This document shows positions 10,808 through 23,587 of a DNA stretch of 64,000 bases, one piece after another. The stretch's first letter is position 1, and every line of letters begins with the position of its first letter. The DNA comes from Rosa chinensis (Eukaryota; Streptophyta; Magnoliopsida; Rosales; Rosaceae), in the NCBI RefSeq assembly GCF_002994745.2, contig NC_037092.1:1771501-1835500 (forward strand). Reading direction: 5' to 3'. A program made the position numbers and the translations under genes. The notes under the pieces were generated by a model. It was given only the letters and a program-made list of their open reading frames with translations, did not search any database and had not been told where the DNA came from.

Positions 10808-11330
10808 TTACGGGTAGAAGACATTTTAATAAGAGGACTCAATTGGAGCAAACTTCTTGATCCTAATAAGAAGGGCCAGTGTGGTTATCTGGGGATATTG
10901 CTTCAACAGTAGACAATGTCGAAGAGGTTGCCAACACATGGACAAAGAAGTTCTTGAAGCCCAGAAAACTTTTGCAACTCGCTGCTGCACAGAGAATGAA
11001 CACAGATGCTAGAAAGGCAATGTTTTGTATAATTATGAGCGGGGAGGATTACATTGATGCATTTGAGAAGCTTTTGGGATTGGATTTACATGGAAAGCAG
11101 GTAGATGCCACCTAATTTCATTATGATGTAGCTTTTCTTTCTTTCTTTCTTTCTTTCTCTCTTTCCTGGCATTGTCTCTTGTCTTGCAAAACTTATCTGT
11201 CTGTGTTCCATGTACAGGACAGAGAAACAATGCAAGTTCTTGTGGAGTGCTGTTTGGAGGAGAAACTGTTTAACAAGTATTACACGATTCTGGCTTCCAA
11301 ATAGTGCGAGCATGACAAAAATCACAAGTT
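10808..11330 (+). pseudogene. NOM1-like (nucleolar MIF4G-domain protein) fragment
   Basis: The first exon (about 10808-11100) reads LRVEDILIRGLNWSKLLDPNK, then after a one-base deletion near 10880 (tgtgg where tggtgg is expected) WLSGDIASTVDNVEEVA, AAAQRMNTDARKA and IMSGEDYIDAFEKLL. A second exon after a gtacag acceptor at 11218 reads DRETMQVLVECCLEEKLFNK and YYTILASK, then an in-frame TAG before CEHDKNHKF. This order is that of NOM1/Sgd1 proteins, which act in 18S ribosomal RNA maturation in the nucleolus: the end of MIF4G and the start of MA3. The intron is retained, so it came from DNA duplication rather than retrotransposition. The frameshift and stop make it a pseudogene fragment. Confidence 0.65.
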
Positions 11331-12340
11331 CACATACGGGTATTAACGGTGAACTTGCTATGCATGCCTTGCGGTCCATCTGTACCTGGGTCACACATTT
11401 CATTGCCTCTACTATTGTTTTTTTTTTTTTGCTCAAATTCTCTCTACTATTGAATAACCCAAAGCAAATAAGATAATTTCCATTGGTCAACATTAGCAAA
11501 TTGACCAACTTTTGGTCGTCCCTTCAAAAAAAAAAAAAAAAAAAAATTTCAATGGAAATTCTCATATTGATGAGTACCCAACTGACGTCATCCACCTGTC
11601 TCATGATTCCCATTTGATATTAGGTCTGATGAGAGATCGATATCCTCCTATTTGCTCCAAGTCTCCAACCCTTTCTTCTCTGCACCAACAATCCAATTGC
11701 ATTTCCTCTGACCCAAATCTTTCGCTTCCTTTATCCACTACTCTAGATGTTGGCCTTAGCATTTTCCCAGTTCCAAGTGAATGCAAAGTTTCAATCAATT
11801 CCAATTCCTTGTGCTTTGATGTTTATCCGTTTACAACCATGACATTCATCCCAGTTGCCAACGAATGCAAAATTTTAATCGTAAGCCAAAGTAGACAATG
11901 ATCATAGGATTTGAGAAAATTACGTCTACTCCAAGCTCTGTCGTTAGAATTACCCATTGTGCGGCCTACCGAGAGCTCATATTTGAGAAGTTACAAGGTT
12001 GGGTGAAGAATTGTAGGTCTGGTAGAACGGATGAGAATAATGGTGGATGAGGTAAGTTAACTTCCAAAACTAAAGCTAAGCGTTTTTTTTTTTTTTAGTA
12101 ATACTCGTGTCATTAATGTTTGACAAATTGGAGAAAGGGTGAATGTGGAGGAATTGTCCTCCAAATTAAGAGGGGAGATGATAAACCCTAAACGAACAAG
12201 AAGAGGAGCATGGCACAAATCTCAGTGAGTTGAGGTTTTCTAGTCCTTAAAGAACTGTGAGTACAGTTGATCTATATAAATACGACTCCTGCCAAGCCTT
12301 CAAATAATTAACATTGACATAAAAGTTTAACAAACATGTT
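11330..12340. other. Non-coding stretch with a 22-bp poly(A) run
   Basis: A poly(A) run at about 11526-11547 may mark an old retroposed sequence; a TTTC simple repeat lies at 11134-11165 just upstream. The open frame around 11560-11900 has no recognisable domain and I do not treat it as a gene. Confidence 0.35.
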
Positions 12341-12345
12341 TAACG

Positions 12346-13738
12346 TGGTCATGTCACAAGGAGAAACAAGCCGGAAACGGATGAAGAGCTCCTCAAAGCA
12401 AGACGAAATAAAGGCCGTCTTTGACGTCAACACAATGAGGCCTTCTTTGCCTCACCTTGTTATTCATTGAATACTCGAATTGCTTCCCACTAAAGCCGCT
12501 GTCCGAATGAGCTTTCTTTCCAAGCAATGGGAAGGTGTATGGTCCTTGAGCCCTGAAATAGATTTCGATGGGTCTGGAAAGACCGATGACGACGACGTGA
12601 TTTTTCATCAACTAGTTCAACCCAAAAACTTCATCCACATTTTGCAAACGTATTTGGAATTCCGTGAGAAAGACAGGACCAGTTTTGGATAAGTTCAAAC
12701 TTCACATGAGGAGATACTTATTTAGAGATTCTTCTATCGTAGATAAGTGGTTGAGTTTTGCATTTGAGAGAAGCGTCAAGGAGGTAGATCTTAGCCTTGA
12801 AATTGCTTGGCATAAACGGTTGGAATTTTACTATTGCATATCGCAAATAGTTTTCTTAATGCAAAATCCATAACTACTTTGAATTTGGAGTTTGTGAGAA
12901 TACAAAACATGTACAGTCCTGAGCTTACAGATACAAGAGTTCTTCCTTCTTTGAGAAACATGTCCCTGAAAAATGTATACTTCAACTACCGGGCTCTTCT
13001 GGGCTTAATTTGGGAGTGCCCTTCCATCGAATGTCTGTCATTAACTTCATGTTACTTTGAAGACTTGGCATTTCATTTTTCAAGTTCTAGTCTCCAATCT
13101 TTGAAAGCTACGAATTGCAATGCTCATCTTATTAAGGTGGACGAAGCTGTGTATCTTGAATACTTTACATTTTCGTCAAAATTCCAGCTCAAGAGTATGA
13201 TTTTGAATGAATGCTTCAACTTGAAATATATCAACATCCATGCTCAGCACCTCGAAAAACTTGCATGGATGCCATGAGAGTCTGAAGGCCACTATCTATA
13301 TCTTCTTCATTTGAAGTTTCATGGTTTTCTAAAATCCAAAGTGTCTTTGAAATGTCCATAATTAAGGACAACCGTCACTTACTTTGGGACCTTTTTTTAT
13401 GGAGAATCACATTTTCTAACATTGAGAGATTCTTTAAAGCATTTGATGGCTCCGACAATATAACTCTCTATGTTCATGATTCTAAGGTTCTAATTTGTCC
13501 CCAAAGTTTAAGAGAGACCTTCTCGTCACCATTGTGTAAGATCAGAGAGCTCATGATGATCCTATTGTCAAATCCTCCAACAAAGGCAGAAGATATTTCC
13601 GACTTGAATGATTCCTTGACTTGGATGGCACCATCTGCAAGTAGAAACTGTGATATTGCAAGCTGTGCATGCAGCTCCATGAACTTTCTGGTTGTTCTAT
13701 TGTGCTTTAAGTTCTTACAGACTTACATATCATCTTAG
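12346..13738 (+). pseudogene. F-box/LRR (FBD-type) gene, broken
   Basis: From an ATG at 12346 the frame gives a short basic leader, then an F-box: LPHLVIH, an in-frame TGA at 12468-12470, then ILELLPTKAAVRMSFLSKQW and EGVW. Further shifts of frame occur near 12670 and 12830. The following segments are leucine-rich: LPSLRNMSLKNVYF, CPSIECLSLTSCYFEDL and LQSLKATNC, as in the LRR part of plant F-box/FBD proteins. Frame is lost again after 13277, and weaker matches continue to about 13740. Intact members are substrate adaptors of SCF ubiquitin ligases. At least one stop and two or three frameshifts make this a pseudogene. Confidence 0.75.
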
Positions 13739-13739
13739 A

Positions 13740-14900
13740 GGACTGGGACGGTATCAGTGTAACCATTATGCTTTTGTTATATTATATAATAGTTCAACCA
13801 AACCTACCCTCCTTTGTCGAACACTATGTACTGTGGAAGAAATATGACATTATACAGATCGAGTTATAGACAAACTAGATATCATATCAAAGCTATACGG
13901 GACTCCACTTCTGAGCTTGGACCAAGGAGGAGAACGATCATTGTTGTCCAAGAAACAATGTCTTATAGGCCTAGCCTCTTCCGATATGAACTTGAATTGC
14001 ATGTACATGTAAGTAGTTCACCGGCCATGTGTTCGATGGAAGTCCTTAAGAAGACATTCCGGCCAGGAGCTAAGAAGAGCTTTAGGCTGCCATGTGCTCA
14101 CAACGGAAAGAAAAATAATAAATTCTCCATTCTAAATGTTTAGAGAAACATGTGGAAGGTGAGAACATATTTATTCATTCCAGATATGATAACCATCTAC
14201 CTAATATGAATCACCAACGGAAAGAAAAATAATAAATCCTTCATATAAAGGTTTCTGGTGTCCTTGATGAGCAACGATTTTTCTGCCTGACAAAAATCTG
14301 TAACAGAAGCACCTTTCATGTCAGATACAATAGGTCATTCTTGCTGAACCACCACACTGATGCCAAACCATAGCACGATTCATGCCACCATATACAAATA
14401 GAAATAAGACAGAACCACAAAAAAGAGCAATGGATGCTAAATAATCGTGAGTTGTAATCACATTGACCACATGAAAACTCCATCAGCTAGAGTAATGTAA
14501 ACAACGAAAAAATTCCAAATTGAGCCATGTCCTACACATAAATTCACAAACATTCATGATAATAAACAAACAAGCAGATAATCCAATTCACAACAACGAA
14601 GTAACTACTACTAAGTACTCCAGCATTTTACGGTTAAACATAATAAACTCCAGTATTTTAACTTCATTTTGGCAAAAATATGTGGCTTCTCTATGTGTTA
14701 GCAAAAACAAGAATGAGCAATGCAGAGACAAACAGCAAGAACAAGCTGCAGTTCTGACTTGCATCACATAGCCTAGAAACCTGCGGAATGGAAGGCTACA
14801 ATGTATAATACTTCTGCATCTTGAATAGTTAGGAACTTAGCATGTGGTAATAAGAATGCAAGAGAGGAGAGAAGTGACTCGTGAGAAAGAATCTGTTGAA
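13740..14900. other. Intergenic stretch before the ROS3-like gene
   Basis: An open frame at 13814-14143 has no recognisable domain and may be decayed 3' sequence of the F-box copy. The last few hundred bases upstream of 14901 would hold the promoter of the RRM gene; no clear TATA box was found. Confidence 0.35.
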
Positions 14901-16860
14901 ATGGAAGTGAAACAACAAGGAAGAGAGCGACTATTCGTTGGGGGGTTTGGGAGAGAGCGTGACGGAAGACGATCTGCAAAGCCTGTTCACCGGAGTTGGA
15001 GGAAGCGTCGACGGAATCGATATAATCAGAACCAAAGGCCATAGCTTTACTTACGTCGACTTTCTGCCTTGCTCAGACAAGTCCCTCTCCAAGCTCTTCG
15101 CCACGTATAATGGGTGCGTTTGGAAGGGCATGAAGCTGAAGCTCCACAAGGCTAAAGAACATTATCTTGTTCGTTTGAGACGAGAATGGGCTGAACAAGA
15201 AAATGCTCAACTTGCTGCTGAAATTAAGCAGCACACCACCCAAGAAGCTAAAACTGCTTCACAACACAGCACCAAGCAGCTTCGCTTATTCTTTCCTGCT
15301 CTAAGAACCGTGAAAGCTTTGCCCTTTAGTGGAACTGGCAAGCACAAATACAGTTTCCAACGTGTTCAAGTTCCTTCTCTCCCCCTTCATTTCTGTGACT
15401 GTGAAGAGCATGCTGTTTCTGACCCTTCTCCTGATCAACAAAACCAATTACCTGACCATGTTATCAATGACAAAGAGCTTAGCATAATGAATAAAGTAAT
15501 GGACAAGCTCTTACAAAAGGAATTGGAACATGTTTCTGATGATGCTGATCACAATACTACCGCCTCCCCTCTGCCTAGTCAACAACATCGTGAGCTTCAT
15601 CTTCCTACTGAAGCGGAAGCTGAGGAAGACGACCTCATAATTAATATTGTGTCAAGTAAACATGAAGAAAACATAGTATCGGCCTTGGAGGAATTGAGAT
15701 CCAGCGGAACACAGGTGTGCAGTAAGATTAATGGACCTCCTAACAAAAAGAGGAAATCCCTTCTCAACAAGAATTACAATGAAATAGAATTGGAGCCTGA
15801 TATCCCTGGCTCAAAGACCGATTCTAAATCTCAACCAGATAAACCAGAGCTGGGTGTCCAACAATCCACTGCCCCGGTTTCATGGTCTCAGAAATGTTCA
15901 TGGAGAAAACTTGTCGGTCATAGGGACAACAGTGGGTTCAGTGTCTCACATATACTGACAGGCAGATCTTCTTCTAGTGACCAAATCGAGCCCAAATCTG
16001 GCAGTTCCGATGTGCACCAGTCTGAGGACCTGGCAAGTGACGGAAACTCAGAAGAACTGCTGTTTGAGATGGAACCACTTAAGGGAAGATCAGAGCATAA
16101 ACCTACCAAGTCGGTATCTGACTCATATGAGTCGGGTAGAGTTCCTTCATGGCATCAGGAATTATCTCCGACACAATTGACTGATGAGAATACTGGGAGT
16201 GTAACTGAACAGACCCAGCCAAACTCTGGTTCTGGTGCTTTTGAAGTGCCCCATTCTGACAGCAAAAACCAGGACTTGGCAAGGGATGGAAACTTGGAAG
16301 GCCAGCTCTGTGAGATGGAACCGGTGGAGGAGAATGCGGATCATCAACCTCAAAATGCACTATCAAACTCAACTAAGTCAGGTAGAGGAGCTTCATGGCG
16401 CCAGAAATCATCCTGGACACAATTGATTAATGACAATACTGGAAGCTCTTTCAGCATAACACAAGTTCTACCAGCTGGTATCTCTTTCAAGCAACAAGGG
16501 TTCCAAAAGCCCAGAGGTGTAGATGTCATGAGCTCTTTTGGCAGCAAGCGCAAGGAAACAGTAAAGCAAGATAAGAATAAACTTACTAGAGGTGAATCCT
16601 CTTCTTTGGGGATAAATGGAAAGGAGGGGGATGGTTTACCACGGAGTACTCCTAAAGAGAATCAACAGATTATTGCTGGCAATGACAATGCTCCAGATCT
16701 GGGGAAAATATGTGATTTGACACCAAAGCAAGCATCTACAGGCACTGTTAACAAAGGTAAAACCTGCTTATTTGTGAGAAGTCCTGCTTCATTAAATGAA
16801 TGGGCGAAAGCTAAGGCTGCCCTGACTGGGTCACGAAAAAGAAAGAACAGCAATACGTAG
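14901..16860 (+). CDS. RRM protein, ROS3/NOL8-like, single exon, with one frameshift
   Basis: The ATG at 14901 opens MEVKQQGRERLFVGG, the first strand of an RRM (RNP2). A run of six G at 14940-14945 then shifts the frame; the other frame continues GESVTEDDLQSLF and SFTYVDFLP (RNP1), and stays open to a stop at 16858. One G fewer would give about 652 residues. After the RRM come LRREWAEQENAQ and a long low-complexity tail with three related blocks: SWSQKCSWRKLV (about 15880), SWHQELSPTQL (16150) and SWRQKSSWTQL (16396). It ends FVRSPASLNEWAKAKAAL. The N-terminal RRM and C-terminal motif fit plant REPRESSOR OF SILENCING 3 / NOL8 relatives, nuclear RNA-binding proteins; the exact name is from memory. 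The shift may be a real lesion or an error in a homopolymer. Confidence 0.65.
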
Positions 16861-17213
16861 ATGTTTTGAGCACACAAAATTGATTCTCTGTGGCATGACA
16901 CTCTCTCCAATCCAAGTTCACATAGGAACAGCCTAAGATTTTGGACTTATTTGCTTTTTAGTTGGGCACTTGCTCCGGATTGGCAGAGTTGTATGTAATT
17001 CTATTGAAAGTTTAATGACCTAGGTAGCCACATATGAGTTATTGTTTTCAAAAAAATAAGAATGCAAAGGATAGTGTAAATGCTTTGACTATAGCGTTTT
17101 CTTTACCAAAACATGTGGTTCAACTGTTCATTAGCAGAGGAAGTAATGAAGCATCAGCAGCTTAAAAGTTACCAGAAAATATTGTGTCCACTAAGAGTGT
17201 AGAAAAAGATTAC

Positions 17214-19682
17214 CTGGTGCTTAGATTTGCAAGGAAGAAAACGTTGTTGGATTGCCTTCCAATCAGTATTATATTCCATTAACCCCAATGCTAATAACCT
17301 GCATTGTATTTCCAAATAAAAAAATGAATCATCATAAAGGTGCCCCGTAAACAAAAATAAATAAAGACTGTAGATTGTTGTTGAGTATTAATCGCAATTG
17401 TAACTCATATGATAAGAAGCAAAATGCAGTCACAGATACGAATGCAAAAACCATCCAGACTACATAAATGACCAACACAACCCTTTGTAAAATATACTTC
17501 AAATGATCCTTATTCAAATAGCATATGATCTGATTCAAAGCTTTAAGAATTACTAGTATCTAGACTGAACTATTTAACTTTGATTTCAAGATTCAAATTC
17601 AAGTTGTCTTCTTATACAACTTTAAACTGTAATGCACCCCAACAGATAAACTCAATTCACACACATAAAACAACTCAGCGTAAGCCCCCAACTCAATAAG
17701 GAAGAAAGCATGCAACTCACTCATCTTCTGCATCAGTGTAAAGCACCCGATGTGACAGCTGCAGGGGGGCGCGGGGTGGCTTATGGGGATATAATGCTGG
17801 ATTGAACAGAGGATAAAATCTCTGGGCCAAGTTTGCGATTTCCCTTGGGACTAAAGCACTTGATTGCTTCTTGGTACTTTCAACAATTGCTGTAGCCAGT
17901 GACTTCTTTGGTGGTTGACTAGGTGAAGATGGAACCACATTGACAGCTGAGGAACCCATCCCACTTACAACTTCACAGGCTTGAGCACATGATGGGAAGT
18001 TAGGAAGGGGAAACAAAGGCTCTTTTTCAAGGCAAATATCAGAAATAGTTTCCTTGAAACGCCATCGATTCCCCTGGACAGCTGTCAAAACAAATTGATG
18101 GTAGATATTATAAGGATAAACAGCAAAAGCATGGAGGGAAAAAATTTTTTAAAAAAAAACCAGAGACATTCTTTAACATACCAGTATCAATATCATCCAT
18201 GTATCTCCCAATCAAGCTAAGTGGAGCTACATCCAGGACAGATAGCACAGGGCCATTTACAGAAGGCACCCAGAAAGGAGAGACATTTGGGGAAACTAAC
18301 ATCTGCTTATTGGAAGGAGAAGACGCTGCATGCGCATCAGATGTGTGGGATGACACTAAAGTGCTTTGTATCGGGTAGGATTGAGGTGTTTCAGTTGGCA
18401 TTGATGGGCAAAAGCAAATATTTGGATATGGTACATTTTTCCATGCCAGTACTTCATCACGTTTGTGGAGCATCTCACAGATCAATCTCCGAACCTGAGA
18501 GGCAACATGTTGCCTGGAGTTATCAAGTACACAGAGAAAATACTTGAATAAGCAGCTGCACACGTTCATGGACCAAATGGTACAACTGGCCTATCTGGTG
18601 AGCAGTGAATCCACTTTTAGAACGATCATCCATTGTAGAAGACATACAGCTTGAAGCAATCCCAGGTATTAAAGTTCTCGTGTCATGAGTATAAAAAGTG
18701 GAAATTGGTCCATGTGGCAAAACTGGTAAAAGGGGACGCAATGACCTCTTTGTCTGTCCTAAACTCTTCTTAGACCCAGCAGGGAACTTTCTATTCTGTC
18801 AAGTCTTTGGTCGCCTTCCAGCTCCCTCATACACTATACTTTTACCCCTTGTATTTTCATCCACATCACTATCAAGAAGCTCTTCTAGTCCTAATTCAAA
18901 GTCTGCATCATTCTCCTCATCTTCATCATCAGCAGCATTTTCATTTTCTTTAGTCAACTGGTTATCAGTTATCACCTTCTCCACCATGTAAAACAGCGGT
19001 GAGAAATTTCCTGTACTCTTCTTCATCATCAACATTTTGGAGGTTGTCATCATCGTCTGTTTCTTGAAGAAAAGTTTCAAGTTCATCAAGAGTGAAACTT
19101 GCTAAGGAATAGCGGGCCCGCGTGCGTTTACAGATAGCATCTTCAGCCTCATCATCTAGATCTATTGTGGACGTCCTGGTGTCTGCTTTGTTTGTTACTC
19201 AACTGACCTTCAGTAACATGATTAACATCAGGTCCCAAACTTGAGCCATCATCCTTTTCTTCCACATGTTCAATTCCGGAATCAAAGTTCCCTAATTCAT
19301 TTTCCGACACATCTTCAGAAGAAGCAGCAGCAGTTTGCATCACCATTTCTTGCTCCCCATGCTCAGAATCTTCAGCAGCACGCGTCTCCCCCTCACAACC
19401 TACATTCAACGAGTCAACGCCATCGTTTCCACCGACGTCATCAACTTCACCATCTATACCCTCCACTTCGGAGCTCAGACTCGAAGAAGCCTCTGGCGAA
19501 ACAGCTCCTTTAAGAAAAGGATTGAAATCCACATCTTCCTCCTCATCCTCATCCTCATCCTCTTCCTCCTCGCATCTCAAAACACTCTCATCATGTCCAT
19601 TCAAGTTCTCCCTATCCACAGCAACCTTCTGACCACTAATACACCCAACTCCGATTGACTGCTCATTCGAACACAAAGACAT
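17214..19682 (-). pseudogene. DUO3/GON4-like gene, 5' part, broken
   Basis: Minus strand from ATG at 19682: an acidic N-terminal region (EEEEDEDEDEEEDVDFNPFLKG), then in another frame TRARYSLASFTLDELETFLQ, ADFELGLEELLDSDVD, LRPLLPVLPHGPI, HQIGQLYHLVHERVQLL. Further exons at 18081-17721 and 17298-17214 (LLALGLMEYNTDWKAIQQRF) have good splice sites. This order fits plant DUO POLLEN 3, the GON-4 homologue that regulates germline and cell-cycle genes. Lesions: a frameshift near 19190, a 7-bp tandem duplication (gttatca twice, 18961-18974) creating a frameshift and stop, a TGA at 18799-18801 where an Arg codon is likely, and a 2-bp loss near 18535. The 3' half is missing. It is convergent with the RRM gene. 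Confidence 0.75.
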
Positions 19683-19689
19683 TTTCGAT

Positions 19690-20870
19690 ATAACTAGCCT
19701 ATCATGCAGTGGATCCTTAACATAGGATCCTCAACTATTCAACTGAATCCAAAACTCATACAATGCCCAAAAACCACCAACATTGACAATCAAAAAGCCC
19801 TAATTTCCACCTGAACCATAACAGAACATAACAAACAATACATCTATCAGTGATCCACAGTCAATTCATACAAACAATTGGCCAAATGGGTATCTCAAAT
19901 TCTCAAAAACTCATCTCAATGCAGTAACTATTCACTTAAATTCTTCAACCTAGATTAACCACATTCCCAAAAAGACTAAGACTTTATCAAATTGAGCAAA
20001 GATCAAAACTTTATGTGACAAATCATAGAGGATTATGTTGATTACAGCGAAGGCCGCACCTGTTTCAGATTACGACGCCATGTGTTGAATTCAGGTGAGA
20101 AACCTGGACTTGGGCGGTTCAGATTGTAATTCCAGGACCCAAAATGTTAAGAGAACGATGGTGTGGGGTGGGTTAGGTTTAGATGGGTAAGGACGAGGAC
20201 CCGAAAAATTGTGCACCCGATAATCCGACCCGGTGTGTGTTCAGTTCGTCGCTCGGAGGGAATGGGGGGTCGATGAAGATGATGTTGAGCCTTTCAAAGC
20301 GTTGCGTTTTAGTGCCTTCTGTGATCACTCTTCCTAGTTTTAACCAGAAAAAAATATATTAAAAAAAAAAAAAATGTAAGGACAACTTTGTCCGACGGAA
20401 AATAGCGTCGGTAGAAGGTTTCTTGACAAAGTTCGTGAGGTTAAGGAATTTAAAACAGTGTTTAAACAAGCCACTTTTATTTAGGCATTATTAGAAGGTG
20501 CTTTGAGGTGATGGAAGACACTGGTGGTGGTTCAAGCTAGAGGATTTAATGTTCTTGCTATGCTTAGTATTTAACATTTTTTGTTATTTTACACTTGTAA
20601 TGTATTGAAGTGAACTAAATAAGCTGTATTGAGATCATATATTTCGAGTTTAAGATGATTGGAGAATTGATTTAATTTGGGCGGCATGGTTCACAACATT
20701 TGTCTATATTTTTCCTACATAATTAATTGAGATTAAGTTACAAGCAAACATAATTAATTGAGATTAAGTTACAAGCAAACGTAATTAATTGAGATTAAGT
20801 TACAAGCACCAACATTCAATAGATGGGTAGCGCTAGAAGAGCGCTTTGGCAATGTCCAAGATTCCTTCCT
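19690..20870. other. Intergenic: pseudogene 5' flank, then a 31-bp tandem repeat
   Basis: 19690-20300 would be the old promoter and 5' leader of the DUO3-like copy. At 20726-20815 a unit of about 31 bp (aattaattgagattaagttacaag core) is repeated three times with near identity. No coding region is seen. The Copia element begins abruptly just after, without a 5' LTR. Confidence 0.5.
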
Positions 20871-20877
20871 CCCTGAC

Positions 20878-21688
20878 TTGAAGGTTCAATGGAACAATCT
20901 GCGCTTTGCTGACTTCAAGTCCATTGCAGAATATAATTCAGAAGCTCTTCGCATACAATCCATGTTGAGATTTTGTGGAAAACCTATCACAGAGCAAGAG
21001 CTAATTGAGAAGACTCTCTCCACCTTCCCCGTTTCAGCCATTGTGATATCAAAGCAATACCGTACTGAAGTCAATGCTGGATGGATCACGAGGTTTCATC
21101 AGCTTATCAATATTATATTTGTAGCTGAGAAACATGATAACATACTCGTGAGGAATTATAATTCAAGGCCCATTGGAACTAAGAGCGTTCATGAGGCGAA
21201 TTATAATGTACCCAAAGGAGGGCGCAAGGAGCGGAACCCTAGAATAAGGGATATGAAGGACGTATGGGTCCATATAACCGCCCTATTCAGGAAGGAAACC
21301 GCAAGTTTGGAGCGGATACACGTGGTGGCAATGCCACACGTGGACACCACGTGTGAGAGGGGGTCGTGGCAACCCTAGCCGTGGTGGTAGAGCCATAGCC
21401 CGTGGTGGTGGCGCCAACCCTCCTAGGGAACGACCACAACTTGCACCTCAATTGAGGGGAGGTAACCACAATGACATGTGTCATCGATGTGGGTCAAGTG
21501 AGCATTGGTTCAAGCAATGCAAGGCAAGCGAGCAACTAGCTGCAAGATACAGGACATATAGGGACCTGAGGGAGCAAGAAGTGCACCTTGCAAAAGAAGG
21601 AGAAGAAGATGGTGGAGATGTCAACCTCACCATAGAGGGCTTTAAAGCTGAAGATGAAGTGCACAAGGATGCTGCAGACTTTGATTAG
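20878..21688 (+). pseudogene. Copia gag with CCHC zinc knuckle, frameshifted
   Basis: The first frame (to about 21378) reads WNNLRFADFKSIAEYNSEAL and LIEKTLSTFPVSAI, standard gag polyprotein of this Copia group. A frameshift near 21350 moves into a Gly/Arg-rich stretch and the nucleocapsid knuckle CHRCGSSEHWFKQC (CX2CX4HX4C). The frame ends in a stop at 21688, well before pol; about 370 bp of non-coding DNA separates gag from the next frame. The N-terminal part of gag is absent. Confidence 0.8.
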
Positions 21689-22058
21689 AATAGTCCTTTT
21701 ATTTTCCAAGAATTTTTGTAATGGCAAATAAGCCTTAGTCAATAAATGACAATATTGTATCAACTCTTTCTTATGTGGCGCACCCAATAAAATATGATAT
21801 CTAGGAAAGTCATTAAGATAATTGGTACTTAAGCGAGCCTCGCTCCACCAACATCTCTCTCTACTTTCCTGGTCATATTTGATTGGAGTTTCCAAACGGA
21901 TAGAGTGACTACAATGTGTCTTAGTTTGATTTTCTTTATTTTGGATTAGATTTTTTGGAACCTTTGATATAATCATTGGCTATTTTTATTAATAAAGTAT
22001 CGTATTATTATTCAATGTCATGGACATGTTTTAATTCCGAACTTTATTATTTTTCAGT

Positions 22059-23584
22059 ATGTTTCTTGGAGAGTTGGAATGCCTTGTTGATAGTGGCACC
22101 ACACATACTATATTGCGACATATGCAACTATTTCTATGGATGACTCCTAGTCGATCTTCTATGACTACGATGGCTGGACCATCACAATTGATCCATGGTC
22201 GAGGGCCAGCTCAATTTATGTTGCCAAATGGCACAAGTATTAATGTCACCGAAGCTCTATATGCTCCTAGGGCTGGAAGAACCCTATTGAGTTTTAAAGA
22301 TATAAAAGCCAATGGTTTTCATGTGGAAACACATTGTGAGAATGGACAAGAGTTCTTTTGCATCACCTCTAATGACTACGGACATAAACGAGTATTAGAG
22401 AAACTTATGTGTCGCTCTAGTGGGTTGTATGCAACCACTATTCGAGTCGTTGAATCAAACCATGTCATGAGAGATGACTTATGGGATTCTGACACATATA
22501 GGCTTTGGCACGATCGTCTGGGACACCCAGGTCGTGATATGATGATCTGTATACTAAAGACTTCACACGGACATCCATTTTTCAAAACGAAAAGAAGTCA
22601 AAACCAAAATTTGGTCCAAGGTAGAGCCAAAGCAGCCTACCCCCTGCGGCCCAGAAGTGGCATTGACACCACTAATGCCTCCTTAGTTCCTTTTTCTACT
22701 TCTAAAGTCAATTGTGACTTCGTGGTACAACCAAATTCTTCCTTGGTTGCTTCCAAAGCCCATCATTCATTTTGCAAAGCCTGCTCATTAGCAAAGTTAG
22801 GATCTAAACCATCCTATGCAAAGGACACCAAAGAAAATATATCATTCTTACAAAGAATCCAAGGTGATATTTGTGGACCTATCCAACCAACTTGCGGACC
22901 ATTTAGATATTTTATGGTGTTGGTTGATGCATCGACACGCTGGTCACATGTCATGCTTTTGTCCACACGAAATGCTGCATTTGCTAAACTCCTAGCACAA
23001 ATCATTAAGTTAAGGGCTCACACCCAGATCATCCCATTAAGTCAATTCGTCTTGACAATGCTGGAGAGTTTACATCAAAAACTTTTGATGACTATTGCAT
23101 GTCCATTGGGATTGAGGTTCAACACCCTGTTCCTCATGTTCACACCCAAAATAGTCTAGCAGAAGCTGCCATTAAAAGACTTCAAATTGTTGCTAGAGCA
23201 TTGATTATGCGTACCAATCTCCCTGTTTCTGCTTGGGGATATGCAGTATTGCATGCAGCTGTGCTTATTCGTCTGAGGCTTGCTGCCACTCAACCCTTTT
23301 CTGCGTCCCAGTTGGTTACTGGATATGAGCCTGACGTCTCACACTTAACGCATATTTGGGTGTGTAGTTTATGTGCCAATTGCGCCGCCACACAGCGCAC
23401 CAAAATGGGTCCTCAAAGACGATTAGGCATTTATGTTGGATATGACTCTCCAACTATTATCCGCTACTTAGAACCCTTGACAGGCGATCTATTTACCACT
23501 AGATTTGCGGATTGTCACTTTGATGAGACAGTCTTCCCGTCGTTAGGGAGAGATAAGAACAATAATGTTCAACAGGAACAATAG
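22059..23584 (+). pseudogene. Copia protease and integrase region, frameshifted
   Basis: The frame opens with the aspartic protease motif CLVDSGTTHTIL. Next is the GAG-pre-integrase segment LWHDRLGHPGRDMM, and the second half of the HHCC zinc finger CKACSLAKLG. The integrase core starts GDICGPIQPTCG. A frameshift near 23030 moves the remaining core (LDNAGEF, then VHTQNSLAEAAIKR) into another frame, which runs to a TAG at 23582. Variable spacer sequence of about 110 bp separates the pre-integrase segment from the zinc finger. Confidence 0.8.
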
Positions 23585-23587
23585 GAA

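Noticed and set aside
11512..11901. 129-residue open frame
   Set aside because: Starts at a poly(A)-derived lysine run, has no recognisable domain and no splice or promoter context.
19241..19658. Plus-strand frames opposite the DUO3-like acidic region
   Set aside because: Shadows of the repetitive acidic coding sequence on the minus strand.
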